In this document: piece by piece, positions 36,801 through 49,930 of the stretch
How the letters are laid out: each line of letters starts with the position of its first letter
How positions within the stretch are numbered: position 1 is the first letter of the stretch
Assembly: GCA_965153455.1 (NCBI GenBank)
Contig: OZ234494.1
Span: 21,886,001 to 21,950,000, forward strand
From: Sphagnum compactum
Taxonomy: Eukaryota; Bryophyta; Sphagnopsida; Sphagnales
Direction of reading: 5' to 3'
Length of the DNA stretch: 64,000 nt
Program-made: the position numbers and the translations under genes
The notes under the pieces: model-generated
What the model saw: the letters and a program-made list of their open reading frames with translations, nothing else
Databases searched by the model: none
What the model was told of the DNA's origin: nothing

Positions 36801-37747
36801 GTGAATCATTAAAAAGGATTGGATTTTCTCAGCTGCAAGCCATTAGAATTGTCTACCGCAGTAGTAGCATTGAGAGTAAGGAGACACTGCGTCTTCTTAG
36901 GTGATGAACATGACGATGACAAACCCTAAACCCTAAACCTTAAACACCTGAGAAGCTTGTGGTGGTTTGGGTTTTGGGTTTTGAGTTTTGCAGGTGCAGA
37001 AGAAGGTGCAGGCTATGTGTGCTGTGATGCGCATTGCTGTGGCATTGGATCGCTGCGACACCAGTGCCATCGAACACGTCCATGTCTACCAGCGACCCGG
37101 AAGTGTCATGCTTGTGAGTGTCTCCTTCTTAGCAAGACTCTTTTGAGTGAACTTGGGTGCAAAGAATTATCATGGATTTTGTAATTTGGAGAGAAAAAAA
37201 ATTGAGTTTGATGGCACATTTAGTGTGCATGTTTGTTGTTAAAAAGGATGTGCTCTCTGTCCTCTGTGCAAATGCTGTTAGAAGGTAAATCTACTGTTGT
37301 GTGGCTCTTAAGGAAGATTCTTGTACTTCTGGCTTTCATGGACCACATCTTCTTCTATGCTTTCTTGTAGGCTGTTGTGCCTGCTGTGGATTCTACAGGC
37401 ACACTGCGCGATGTCTCTCTTGAAGTATGGGCAGCTCATACAGAGCTTCCTTATTTTGAAAAGGTTGGATTTTTGAGCACTTGCCCCCCAAAAAAAGATT
37501 CCACATTTTTCTTGACATGATTGCATTGTTGCTTTGATCGATCTTTGCTTGAAGACAGTATAGCATGTACTGGTACTGGCCCATTCGAGGTAGTAGTCCT
37601 CATCATCATCAAGGGAATGTACTCACACAAAGATGAATTTTTTGGTGACTGCAGATCTTCAAGCGAAAACCGTCCATCATAGTTGCTGATGAATATGATC
37701 TGGAGTCTATGAACACAGACCCCATTTCTTTCAGCCTTAGTTCCTAG
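33331..37747 (+). CDS. Ppx/GppA-family exopolyphosphatase
   Basis: Eleven exons join in phase: 33331-33396, 33627-33987, 34248-34795, 34975-35208, 35420-35722, 35858-36034, 36354-36395, 36689-36769, 36994-37113, 37371-37463, 37655-37747. They give 705 residues. Residues 1-142 are a low-complexity extension with nine Gln (about 49-57) and about twelve Ser, the latter encoded by AGT repeats at 33806-33840. The actin-like phosphatase fold starts at about 146. It has VDMGTNSFHMVV (150-161), ATSAVREARN (222-231), SGQEEA (251-256) and VVDIGGGSTEF (276-286). The Glu residues in the last two motifs are the catalytic ones in the family. A C-terminal HD-like domain is seen from about 520 (LHYVGMFINHKAYHRHSHYLI region, then LLAKYHRK). 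Family role: release of phosphate from polyphosphate, or hydrolysis of pppGpp. The choice between these cannot be made here. The first two exons rest on phase and splice sites only. Confidence 0.88.
36921..36944 (+). repeat. Telomere-like tract in intron 8 of the exopolyphosphatase gene
   Basis: About three CCCTAAA units in the sense orientation, about 50 nt before the acceptor of exon 9 (exon starts at 36994). Confidence 0.85.
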
Positions 37748-40700
37748 AATTGGTTGGCAGGTGCTCTCCTTCAGACTTTCATTCTCCCAAGTAAAAATCC
37801 CAAAAACTGTTTGGAAATATATTTGTTAAGTCTAATTTGATTTTCTCTGTGACCAGAAAAAATTGCTGCAGATACAGGTTTTTCTTTGCATAGTTGCATA
37901 CTAGTGATAGAATTCACAACGGAAGTTGTGGATCAATCAATACCCACATTACATGTTTACAGAAATCTCTTGTCAAAGCTACTATTGACTTTGATATTGC
38001 GCTTGCCATCTTCAAACAGTATTATATTAACATAATAATAATAATCTCAGTATTGATTCATTGTCATAAAGAGGTTTTGGGTTGTGATTTTTTTGACTGG
38101 AAGTTGAGGCAATTGTCACTAATTTTGTATTGCTATTATGTTTGGTGTTCTTTTGGCAGGTTTGTCATGTGCAGCAGCGGCGGCTTCAAATGTGACAGAA
38201 AGGGAGGGGGAGCATCCATGACTCTGTATTTTATGTATTCAAATTTCGTATTCATATTTTTTTAATTTTTTTGTATTTTAGCAACTCATGCTGTAGAGAA
38301 GAGAAAGAGATTTGAGGAAGTGGAATTAGAACTTCCATAAATTCATAAATTTTTTTTAAATTGGAAACTCTGGTCCAGAATTTTCTACTGGGGAAGTTGC
38401 AATCCAAAAGTAGTAAAATGAGGTTGCTGCTGTTCTCAAGCCCGAAGCATCAAGCTGCATTGATGACGCTATTGGAAATTTGACTTTAAAAATCAAAATA
38501 TTAAATTTGATCTGCAAAATTGTTGTTGAAATTATTTTGACCAAAGCGGTGGCACCATATTGGCGCTCTGCCTCCTCCAAAAAAATCATGGTATATATAT
38601 ATAATTTATTTATTTCTTTACTTGTTTTTTGTAGTAGAAATTACAAGATTTCTTTGCAGTTTGTGATTAGTCTCACATTTCAAATTGGAGCTGTCAAACC
38701 CAATTCTTGGAATAGTTAAATATTTTGATAAAATCTACTAAAATCTGTTGTTTATCTTGTTGATGGGTTTCTTTGGTTTTTTTTGTTTAAGCTTTTACAT
38801 GCATGGGTTGATGGGCAGAAAAAGGGAGTTGGGTGCATTCTGAAACACACATTTGCAACTATATAACATATTGACAAAAATGATTGCACTTTGACAATCG
38901 TGAACTACATTTTGTGAAGAACAATTAACAAAAATGTTTAGTTCACACTCAAGTTGAATTGTAATAGAGTGCAAAGTAGAGTCACACGATGGCATATATA
39001 TATGGCATCTACATCCGACATATCATTGTCCAACCATTTCGACAAGGTTATTGCAAGAGGGTATGTGCAAAGCTAATCGAAACATTCATCTATGACATCA
39101 TCCGCGAATTCTATGGCATCATTTTGTAACTTGTTTTGCAAACAATTCTAGCTACCAATCACTTGACTTGCTCAACATTCATCACGGTTGGGGTGGCCAA
39201 CCAACATATTTGCATTTGCTTGCTATTGAAAACTCCACGCAGGACAAGACAAGGAGCCATGGAGCCAACTCAATGGAGCACAACTCATTGAGCAACAACA
39301 TCGGGGTTAATGCAATATTACAACCATTTTCTTGCTCTCCTTCAACTTAGATCCTAGGTGCAATAGTGAAGAATGGAGATTGGCCACATGTGGTGGATGC
39401 AAAAGCTTGCTTGTATGGAGGCTTGATGGCATCTTTACTTTCAACCTCGCTTGGTAGCCCCACACATGCATCTCAAAGTTCTAGAAATTGGGTTCATCAT
39501 ATGAGGGAAGGGGTCATGATTTGGGAACTTATTGACAAAATGGGTGGCAACAAAATCCCAATGTTCCTTCTTTGAATTTTTCTATCTCTCAAAAGCTTGG
39601 GCACCCAATGGAGAAGATACTCAATTGTGGAAATAGCCAAAGTTTGGATGCACGAATTCTTGTAGTTGATCCTTACAATGGAAGCTTGTGTGCATTACAA
39701 GGAGTTGATCTTGCAACTTCACATTGTCTTACCCAAAACTTCTCCTCAGATCCAACTATAACAAACTTTTGATGGGTTTTAAACTTAGTACTAATGTAAG
39801 GTCTTGTAAAGTTTTTCATATGTTTGATATTACAACTTTCCACTTGCTAGGTATTCAAGAATTTTTTATTGATTTATTTTAAATTTTGTGTTTTTTGAGC
39901 CATGGAAGGCTTGAACGTAATGTTTTGTTATTGTTACTTCTCCAATTTTTCTACTTGAAAGGAATTTTAACATCTAGACATCTCGTCACAAATTCTTTTA
40001 ATTTCGTCGTGATCAATTTTGTACATTTGTGACATCTTGAAATGAGGAGTATGAAGGCATCATTTGCAGGAGACTTGATTGCAATTGGCTTTGATCATGC
40101 CAATTGTTTTCTTACTATGAACTTATGATCCATTCTTTTTTTCCATTTATCATCATACCCCTTTTTTTTTCCTTGGACAAAACAAGTTTTGTTGTAGATT
40201 GTTGGCCTTCAATGGGCTACCATAAATTGTTTACCCACCCATTATTTCTTGACTACCATGACTAGTTTCCATGCTAAGGCTCATAAAATCAAGTTTAACA
40301 GTCATTCACTTTGTTGAAGGGTGTGGTTATTTCATAAACCTTATTGTGATTTTAATCTTTCATTGGTAAACTTAACTTCAATATTTGTGAGAACTTGTGT
40401 ATGGGATAAACATGTTTATTGAAATCTAAATATACCACTTGGGATCCTTGTTGTTAAGTCCATATAAACCTCATCTAAATTCCCTCTTATCAAGCCCATA
40501 GGAAGGTTAACTTGTATAGCATTTAACTTATGATTCAAACGTTGAACATTTTAATTTCTAATACATTGCATGTTTATTATTGGTTTTGTAGGGATTGATA
40601 ACTCTTTGATTAGGGAGTTCGTTTCAAAATTCCTTTTTAGTTATTTAATGAATGTGACTTGGATTATTTATCATCAATATTGGCTTCAAACTTATGTAGA

Positions 40701-43651
40701 ATAAAAGTTTTCTTCACATCTTTTAATTCTAAAAGGCCACATATGACGCAAGTTTGAATTGCTTTATTTCCCTTAATTTTATCATCATTAACATTTCACA
40801 CTCATGTCAACACATTTAAGTGCACCATGCAATCATGTGCTACAAATGCTATGGAGCCCCCATACCAAGCGAATGCAATTACAAAATTGTGGTGCAAACT
40901 ATATAATTGATTTGTTTTAAAGAAACACACCATGTTTGAATATTTTAAGGTTGCCAAGATGGCCATGGTACAAGTCTTGAGTTTGATTGAGGATGAATAG
41001 ACCTTTTTGACACTTCATTCATGAAAAACAAATAGCAAGATCAACTTGCTAAACACCATTCCATAACGGTGGGCATATATTTTCAAACATTCTATTGCTA
41101 AAGATTTTTTTCGATGATGTAAAGTGTTTGATATATGGCAAGTGACAAGAATGCAAAATTGAAGCTTACTTGTAAGTCAAACATCCTAAAATTGTTTCAA
41201 TGATGATTTAATTTTACTAGCCAAGGATGCTATATTATTTTTCACATATCTTGTAGAAATTTAGTTCAATTATTTTATTTGTAGTGCGATTATTTAGACT
41301 CATGAGTAAGGTACAAATTTTGGTTTCATATAGACATTATATGTTGTTGAACTTTGGTTTTATTACATGATTTTGAGTTCTTTGATGTTGCTCATTTGGA
41401 AACTAGTGGCCTCAAGTTTAGCATTTCACAAAAAAAAGGTTCTTTGATGTTTTGTCTTAAACTTCACCTCCTATGTGTAACATTTTCTTTGATCATTCTT
41501 AGTTTGAGAAGTTCTTATTTGCTAGTGGGCTTGAGCTTTAATTAGTGGTGTTTCAACTTTCAATCTACGTTCACTATTTTATTTTTGTTGAATTTGAATA
41601 ATGGAGACTGAGTCATATGTTATTGTTTTGAGTCATATATACAATGTTTTTGTTTAGAATCACATGTTTTCATTTTTGCAAGTCATTTGGTTCGGCCCTT
41701 GGGGTCTTTAATATGAACTTGGGGGAAACAAGCCTAATGAAAGAACATTTAGTGAGGTTAGGAATGATGAAACATATATGTGTGAGGTATAACATTTCTT
41801 CTATTTGTTTTCATGTTGTATTGCGTTGGAGCTATTTGAGTATCTGTTTCATAGCCAACTTTGTGATGAACCTTTGAAATATTACCACTAGCTAAAGTTA
41901 CTATAATAATGCAAGTTGTATAGCCAATTTTACTTTAAAACAATTCAAGGACCATGTGGCCACTTTATTAAATGATATTTGAGCATGGGTGATAAACTTG
42001 AGTTGCCTTGACATGTGAATTTTACCTAAGGAAAACTTCCACTTGGCAATTGCAATAGCCATTCAATCAAAATATCAAAATCTCCAAACAAAAACACTAA
42101 TTATGAACTTCCCTTGTGAGAAATGATTCACAAAAAGTTTGAACTTTGACAATCATGAACTATCGCCGTGAAGAAGAACAATCTTAAAATAATTTAACAC
42201 ATGGGATGGAGGAGTAAAAACAAGACTCCAATTAGTTCACATTCATATACGTAGGATTGTTGCTAGACATGAGCTAAGGTTATGATCACACTCATTATTA
42301 TTGTGTTAGAAGCGTATTGCTTATAAGCGTTGTTGTGGAGATTTCTTTGCAATGCCATAGATATATTGTGGAGATTTCTTTGCAATGCCATAGATATACA
42401 TCGCTTATCTTTCCCATTGTGCAAAACTAGTTGAACCAATATAGCTTAAAGCCATTGATTTTGAGTCTCATCAAAAACCTAATTTAATGTGAACAAGGTT
42501 TTAACTTTTTTGCGCATTTGGAGTTATCAATAAAGGATGACTTTAGAGTTTGTGACATCATTTGTGTCTCACTTATGTTCTAATTTGTGTGACTTTGTTG
42601 TTAGAGCATCGATCCGACACAATATACTTTGGATGAAGACCAACCTTGAATAATATAATGTGAAACTGGGTTTGAACTTGTAATTATGCACAAGGTACAA
42701 TGAAATCCAAAAGGGCCCAGTAAAATAATAAAATAATTGCTTTTTATTGACTATGCATAATGATGGGTTCATATGGTGGCATTTTCATTAGTTTCTCAAT
42801 TTTTGCTGTTCAATTTTTCATGTTTATGGATGAGTAAAATAATTAGCAATCTATGTTGGATGTGGTAACCTTGGTAAAGGCCCATATAGGGGGGGCCTGA
42901 GCGGAGATGCTCTTAGCTTGATAATGTTGGGCCCCACTCCAATAGTGCACAATGTCAACAATATGACGTCCAATAATTTGTCCATGACTTCAAGCATAAA
43001 ATGTCAACAACATGACTAAAAAATGCAGACAATACGCTCCCAGAAAGAGGTTTACACATCTTTACAATATACAACAATTACAAGCATCTGTAAACCGACA
43101 AGCAACACAAATTTGCTAAAGATCAGAACACCGGCAGCAAGTTCACCATGCACATGTTCATCACCAGTTTCTGCTTTGTCACGCTCAGTTCAACAAGAAT
43201 TGTGCAAGCAATTCTTCTGGGTCTGATCATCTCATCTCCTTAACAACCCACGATCCTCTTCTCCAATTTGAATGCCTCATATGTAGCATCATCAGAATCA
43301 CCCACCTTGAACCCATTATATATATACACAAAAAGGATAGAGATTTAAATCCCTTGCCCCATTTTGGCTGGTCCTGCAGTCAATGACCAATATCACAAAC
43401 AGATGAAACACAGAACAAACAAAAGCTCCTTCCTTTCATGAGAGAGCTGTGTGCAGTCTCATAGCCCTGTGGAGCCCCGAAAACACGCAAGACCAATTGT
43501 TTTACAAACCTCATCTACATGTGGTACATATGAGCCCCAATAGTGGAGAATCCTTTCTATCTACAGTTTATTTCAGGAAAGCTGGGCACAGCTCAAGCTT
43601 TGCGTAGGCTGGCCACTGGCAGTTCACTCGTCACATTTACAGTTGGCAATG
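37748..43651. other. AT-rich intergenic region
   Basis: The first few hundred bases are 3' flank of the exopolyphosphatase gene, possibly with a 3' UTR intron ending at the TTTTGGCAG near 38159. Beyond that no gene is supported. A broken open stretch at 39168-39772 (+) is better composed than its surroundings but has stops and a frame change and no recognisable domain. A 33-bp duplication lies at 42334. The last 500 bases are 3' flank of the PPR gene. Confidence 0.5.
42334..42399 (+). repeat. Tandem duplication, 33 bp twice
   Basis: TGTGGAGATTTCTTTGCAA followed by TGCCATAGATATA occurs twice in direct succession, nearly identical. Confidence 0.9.
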
Positions 43652-45522
43652 TTACAATAGCCGTATGATGCAGAGATTCAGTTCATCAATGTAGAAGTAC
43701 AAGAGGCAGGGTTCAATCATTCCAACTTGAGCCAGTGTGTTGCAGAGATGCAGATAGTGAGTCACTAAATCTGCTTTTTGCAAGGAGCGCAACACAGCCA
43801 GCATGACATGAGGATCTGGACGTAGTCCTCGGTCCAGCATCTGATGCACTGCAACTGATGCCTCCTGGTAATTACCCCCCTTCAGAAATCCCCCAATCAG
43901 GACTGCATATGTTTTCTTCACAGGCATTGGCCCAAAGTCTTCCATTCTGCGAAGGATTCGAAAAGCAGCTTCCTGGTGCTTTCCAAATCCACAAATGCCA
44001 ACAATCGTGTTGTACATTTCAATAGGCGGTTGTATCCCAGTAAGCTTAAGCTGCCATAGTGCACGTTCTGCCTCCAATCCCTTTCCTGCTATACAGTACA
44101 TGGCCACCAAGCGCTCGTATATGGCTGGCATTGCCTCTGGGACATCCTCCTCCAATGCCCAGCGTGCAAATTCCTCAGCCCCATGATGAAGATCCTCTTC
44201 ATACTTGTTAAAAGCCTGAATGTCATCTGTCCCCAGCTCTTGTATTGTCCCACTGCGCACATAGCTTCTGAGATCGCGCTGAACTCTTGTGAACTGCAAC
44301 CAGTTCTTTCTTGGATATTATTATACTTTCACTTACCACTCTCAAGTTCCAAATCTGTGAACACTGTGTAAGAGTAGCAAATGTGCAATTCAAGCAAAGA
44401 AATCTCATACAGAAAAGTTATGGAAAGGATGAAACACTTGCTTAACCTCAGGTAACTCTCAGCAAAAGAATCACACCTGCTCTTGTTCCTTGATTGTGGC
44501 AAGAAGTGCAGCACTGTAAGCTGAAATGCGCAGCTTGAAGCCACAGCCACGCAGAGTGCGCACCAACTCAAGAGCCTCCTTTTGCTCACCACCCCTCACC
44601 ATCTTCAGTAGAAGAAATGTGACCAAATCCTCACCATCACTGTCTGCCCCTGCATCCAGCATTTCTTTCACAAAGCACAAAGCCTCCGCCTTCCGCCCCT
44701 TGTCCCAGTATGCAGCTATGATAGACTGCATGATGTGAAACTCTGGCTTCAACCCCACACAATTCATGTCCTGTAATTCAACCATGCACCCCTCTTTCAC
44801 ATCAATTTCCCTTACGACCTTTAGTCATTCAGTTGATGCTTTCATAGAACAACTTACTGGTCTCCTTGTAGTAGGGCAATGAATAAACCACTTACCTGCA
44901 GCAAGCTCTTAACATCTTCAACAGGCTGTTCATCCTCTACCAATTTCATGACCCAGTCGAACATTATTGACATCATCAGCTTGTGGGTGTCACCTCCCAC
45001 AAGATTCTCTTTTTGCATCCAATCATAGATTTCAAGTGCACACCAGGAGTCACGACCCTCCTGGGCAAAGTATGCAATTACTAATTCCAAATCCCGAGCT
45101 GAAAGTCTTTCCTGCATGCCTCCAAGTACCTCTGCTGGTTCCCTGACCATATACTCCAGCTCAAAAATGGCTTCCTTGAATGGCTCTTCAGCTCTTTGCC
45201 CTGCTGTATCACCATTTCGGCGATCATCTCTCAAAGCTCCAGTAACAAATCTATTTACAGAGCAGCCTGTCAAACCATTTGATTGGTGCTGCCTACACGG
45301 TAATAATCTCAGCGACATGAACCTTGGTTTGGCATTTACACATCTGGTTCTCCTCACTGTATCATCTGTACACAGGCATTGGAGCTTTGCCCTTGCTTGC
45401 ACACACTCCACACCAGCAGTCTTTCCTAAGTTTCCCTTTACAGAAGCTGGAGAAGGAGTTGTCTCATATCCCCGCTGAACGAGTTGGTGACCTAATGAAA
45501 TGAGAGACGTAAGTGCCACCAT
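43652..45522 (-). CDS. Pentatricopeptide-repeat (PPR) protein, probably organelle-targeted
   Basis: Three exons join in phase: 45522-44896, 44770-44477, 44293-43652. They give 520 residues. Residues 1-100 are rich in Ser, Thr and Arg with few acids, starting MVALTSLISLGHQL, as expected of a plastid or mitochondrial transit peptide. Residues 110-209 form a helical, acidic region without a clear repeat. PPR-like helical pairs of about 35 residues follow. Two are in exon 2 (about 219-253 and 255-289). Three are in exon 3 (about 362-396, 397-431 and 434-468), for example MYNTIVGICGFGKHQEAAF and TYAVLIGGFLKGGNYQEAS. PPR proteins bind organelle RNA in a sequence-specific way and assist splicing, editing or stability. 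No E/DYW editing domain is present. Repeats are few and imperfect, so the RNA target cannot be inferred. Two introns are unusual for angiosperm P-class PPR genes, which are mostly intronless. Confidence 0.82.
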
Positions 45523-46880
45523 GATTGAGAGAGATGATTAAGCGCCACCCACATGAGCTGATCACAATTACTATATTGCCTCCACAAAAAAAAGGTAATT
45601 GTTTTGCCTTTTTCTGAAATCCAAAAACCAACAAGTAAGAGAGTCACTTCTTTTCATCAGAGCAAAGACAAAGAGCATGGAGATAATATCATCATAAACC
45701 ATCACTGGTCAAGCCAGACATGAAAGGAAGTATGTTTGACGATGTGAGCACTCACAAAAGCTAATGGTGGAAATCACCAGGATGTTGTTATCATGTTGTC
45801 TGGAGGTCAAAATATTGCAGAATTTAGGAAGAAAGCAAAGGATGTATGCAAGATCATGTAATGCTTGACTAAACCTGCCTGAAACATTCCAGAGGGAGAT
45901 CTAAAGGTGCAGAGACAATCATGCTGGGGGGTGGGGGGGAAGAGACTGAAAAAATAATCAGCTGAATTGCCCTCTGATTTGTGCAACACAAGGAATTGTA
46001 CTCAGGAAACCCTAAGTCCAGAGACAAGTTCCTTCCTGTGAAGAACTCTCTCAAAGTAAGATACCCTAAGCAGATCGATGCCGGCAAATTTTGCGAAGGT
46101 TTTCACAAATGGAACGGCAGCAGTAAAGAAGAAGAAGAAGAAGCAGAAGCTGAAGGAGGAGAAAAACCATGCATCTCTCTGTTGGAAATTTTACCCTTTT
46201 TGGAGGAGCTGCTGCTGCTTTGTCTTCAAATTGTATTCGCATATACCACCAAATAGATGGATGGATCAAGCTTCCTCCTCTGCTGCTCCCATTTTAGATT
46301 TTCCAGAGCCAAAAAAGAAAGAAATCCAAGCGACTTTCGTATTTTACAAGAAACAGTGATGAGGAAGAAAGAAGAAGAAGAAGAAGAAGAAGAAAGAAGT
46401 ATGCACAGATAGATAGATCCAAAACAGAAGAAAACTCTGATTCCAATCTCAACAAGAAAACAAAAACAAAAAACAACAAACCGGAGTCAATGAAACCTTC
46501 TCAAGACACACAGATGTAGCAGAAGAGGAAAATACATTAAAAATTTACTCAGAAAACCTCAGAATCAAAGAAGGACATCATGATCTCCTCCTCCTCCTCC
46601 TCCTCCTCCCTCCTCCCTCTTCTTCTTCCTCCTCTCTTTGTTCACAACAAATCCTGATACAAAAGGGTTTTTTTTTAAAAGAGAGAAGAAGAAGAAGAAG
46701 AAGGGATTCTTAACTGCAACAAAACAGAAACCAGAAAAAGGAAACTGACAAAATCAAAGGAGACAATTCAGAACAACTCCTCACTCACAAAAACAACAAC
46801 AACAACAAAGAGAAGAAGAAGAAGAGAAGAAGAAGAAGAAAGGGAAAGAAGAAAGGGGATTTTGCACCACCCATGATGGA
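45523..46880 (-). other. 5' flank of the PPR gene, microsatellite-rich
   Basis: Probable promoter and leader. It carries GAA repeats (46124-46145, 46364-46392, 46686-46702, 46811-46850), CTC repeats (46580-46605) and a G-run (45925-45940). No exon was recognised. Confidence 0.4.
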
Positions 46881-47360
46881 TGAATTTTCAACTTGGTTGG
46901 ATGAAAGTTAACAACTTTGGATGAAGTTTGTTTAACCTTGGTTTGATGGATCTGCGACTTGGTTTGGATGGGTTTTGTGATTTTTGGTCGGATGAAGTTT
47001 ATATAACCTTGGTTGGATGGATCTACAACTTGGTTGGATGAATTTGCATTTTATAACTTTAGTTGGATGAAGTTTATAACCTCGGCTCCATGGATTTACA
47101 ACTTGGTTGGATGAGACTCACAAATTTGGTTGGATGAATACGATTAGAACTTTGGGATTGGAAGCATATTTTTAACTTTGGTTGGATGAATTTAAAACTT
47201 TTGTTAGATGAGTTTTATAACTTTGGTTGGATGAGTTTACAACTTTTGGTTTGGGTGTGCACTTTTACATACCTTGGTTGGATGCATTTACACCTTTTGG
47301 GTTGGATGAACTTTATTCATTTGGTTGGATGAATTTACTACTTTGCTTGATGGATGAAAA
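46881..47360 (+). repeat. Degenerate TTGGTTGGATGAA minisatellite
   Basis: At least twelve copies of TTGGTTGGATGAA(T/G)TT, separated by short A/C/T spacers such as TACAACT and TATAACC, run for nearly 0.5 kb. Spacing varies between about 20 and 45 bases. The open frames it makes are interrupted, so it is treated as non-coding. Confidence 0.75.
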
Positions 47361-48401
47361 CCTTAACTTGATTGATTTTTGTTTGTTTGATTGATGTGTT
47401 TTGTTGCTGCCCATATGTGTTGTTTTGTTTTGTTTTTGTTGTCCTTATGAAGAAGATTGCAAGAGTTTGGTTCCCTTATATAAAAATGATTCATGAAGAT
47501 TGTTGACTGTTTGATTGGATTCATCAATGAGTTTTTCTTACATGTGCGGTGTTTGTTTTATTTGTTTTTCTTTTCTTTTTTGGATGTTGAAATTTTGGAG
47601 AATATATATATATTTTTAAAAAGAAAAAGCAAAACTAGTTGAACTTCCACTAGAGAAACAAAACTTTCCAAAAAAATTCTCAATTTCTTTTATCAAAAAA
47701 TGACAAAATTTCACCCCAACAAAACACACAAACACACACAACATGTGTGGAAATAGTCATCATGTGTAGATCATAAAGAAACTTTGATTGATGGCCTCAT
47801 GAGTGGGAGAACGAGATCGTCCATTTTGCACACCACTTTGACTTTGACAAACGTCGTAAAAGAACACACTAAAGTTTGCACTCCATTTCGGAGTACCCAA
47901 CAAATGTTCCTTTATCAGCTCTCAAAAAGTGTGTTTTCTACAATGTTCCCATCTGTTCCCAATGTTCACATTCATGTGCCCAACATGTTGTTCCCTAACA
48001 ATTTTGGAAAAAAGAATGTTTCATCAATATTTTATCCCATATTACCATATATTCTATACAACAAAATCCTTTCTCTTTTGGGTCATTAAAAAAAAAAAGC
48101 CCAAAGTTGGACCCACCAAGTTTGACAATTCTAAATGGCCATTTTTTCCCAAATGGCTCAAAACCAATATATATAGTGTTGGGTTTGCAAAAGCCCTTCA
48201 CAATTTTTCAAAAAATATGGGTTCCATCTTAGTATATGGGTCCCATAGTTTGTGCCCTTCCCATTAGCCAAGGCCAAAAAATAGTGACAAATAGTTTTGA
48301 AAATAAAAGTTTCATGTCGTCAATGAAAGGGCAAAAAAAAGTCACAAGAGGGGTCCATTTTTTCCTTTTTAGCGGAGGGGGAATTTTTGTTTTTTTTCCT
48401 T

Positions 48402-48505
48402 GTTCCCAAAGGGTTCATCAAGTTCCCAATATGTTCCCAAAGGGTTCATCAAGTTCCCAAAATGTTCCCAAAGGATTCATCAAGTTCCCAAGATGTTCCC
48501 AATAG
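48402..48505 (+). repeat. 31-bp tandem repeat, three copies and a partial
   Basis: Units start at 48402, 48433, 48464 and 48495 and read GTTCCCAAAGGGTTCATCA followed by AGTTCCCAAAAT. The last unit is truncated. Confidence 0.9.
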
Positions 48506-48637
48506 CACCTCAGGTTTATGCCATATGGTTTGCCCAAAGTTTGGCTCTCATCTCTCTATGAAGCAAGGTTGTTTGTTTTGTTTGTCAAGCTTCAATTTCC
48601 CAAACCATGACACTTCATGCTGGGCTCTTGCTATCTT

Positions 48638-48783
48638 TTGAAAGCTCTCAATGAGTAGGGGTGCACTGACTTGGTTTGATATCGTTGGAAAGCTCTCAAT
48701 GAGTAGGAGTGCACGGACTTGGTTTGGTATCTTTGGAAAGCTCTCAATGAGTAGGGGTGCAATGACTTGGTTTGGGACTCTTT
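48638..48783 (-). repeat. 48-bp tandem repeat, three copies
   Basis: Units of 48 bases begin GGAAAGCTCTCAATGAGTAG and continue with GTGCACTGACTTGGTTTG. Because 48 is divisible by three, the minus strand stays open and reads a 16-residue repeat (core YQTKSVHPYSLRAFQR) inside a 65-codon frame. No neighbouring exon supports this as a real protein. Confidence 0.85.
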
Positions 48784-49930
48784 GGAGCTATGGTGTGGAA
48801 GCTGTTGATTATTGAACCATTTTTTCAATGAAATATAAATTAAATCGAAACTGAAAACTATTTATTGGAACTTGGGAGTGTTCTTGGTGTTGTTCGAAGA
48901 AAGTGCTCAACGAGTCAGATTTAATAGAGTTTTATTTCACAATTTTCAGAGCTAAGAAGGTGTGGAACATATTAATTTTGGAGTGAATTTTTTTGGCTGA
49001 AAAAATTCAAACAAATTGCAAAAATTTTAAAATTTGGAAGGAAAATCAGTTGAGCCCCACAATGCTTTCACATTTGCCAAATTGAGGAATTTTCAATTCT
49101 GAAAACATGTCAATAAAGAATGCGTTTCACACTTGGGCCAACGACACAGGCGACACTTATGTATATCAATTGAAAAGGTGGACGATATGGGGAGCACATT
49201 TGTTCTTATTTTGCAACTATCAGGTCCAAAGAGGTGCTTCTATTGGGGAGTGCTCAATGTTCCAAATCATATTGATGATGGGCTAATCAATATGGCTCCT
49301 TCAACAACAAACCCGAAAAAAAGCAGTTGTGAGCATACCCATGAACTCATTAATATGCGTCACACTTGTAATATGCACATCCCTTAAGGTAAAGTGCGAT
49401 AACCCAACAATTTCAGGCAAGCAGATTGTAATCAATCAATCACACATGATAGTCGCAAGAATAGTTAGATTACAGATGAGAAAGAATCAGAAAGATCATA
49501 CTAACATGTGTAAGAGTATTTTGCAAATATCCTTATCTTGTTTGAAGGAAGGAAAACTTCATGAAGGATGCGTATCTGGGCTACAAGGTGTCTCTTGTGC
49601 AGAAAAGCACCTAGTGGCTACCACCGACAAGCACAGGTGAATTTGTTCACAAAACAAATGCTCAATCCCTTCATGATTTCAATTTTCCGGTTGCAAAAGG
49701 GTCAGAATAAGTCCTTCCCATGTGAAAAGAGTGTTTTCGCTTTAAGAGATTGTGTCCTTATAGCGAGATCTTCTTCAATCCGTAGCAGATTTGTGGAACA
49801 CGTCCTGAAGCTCTCACAGTCCTGAAACAGGTTGCATTTTCAGGATGTGTTGTGTTTTTGAGAGCTGCAGGAGATGCAACTTGTGCAGAAATTTTGCTTC
49901 GTGCATTTGCAGGTTGCCATTATAGTTCGT

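Larger units (their letters stand above)
47361..49930. other. Intergenic region with small minisatellites
   Basis: No gene is recognised. Two local tandem repeats are listed separately. The segment just left of 49931 is 3' flank of the RAD9 gene. Confidence 0.5.

Noticed and set aside
39168-39772. Three adjacent open frames that might be a decayed gene or transposon piece
   Set aside because: One internal stop, one frame change and no domain recognised. Too little to call a pseudogene.
38876-42250. Possible long terminal repeat pair (similar sequence near 38880 and 42130)
   Set aside because: The match (CACTTTGACAATCGTGAACTA and a later GTTCACA) is short and patchy. No primer-binding site, polypurine tract or reverse transcriptase lies between.
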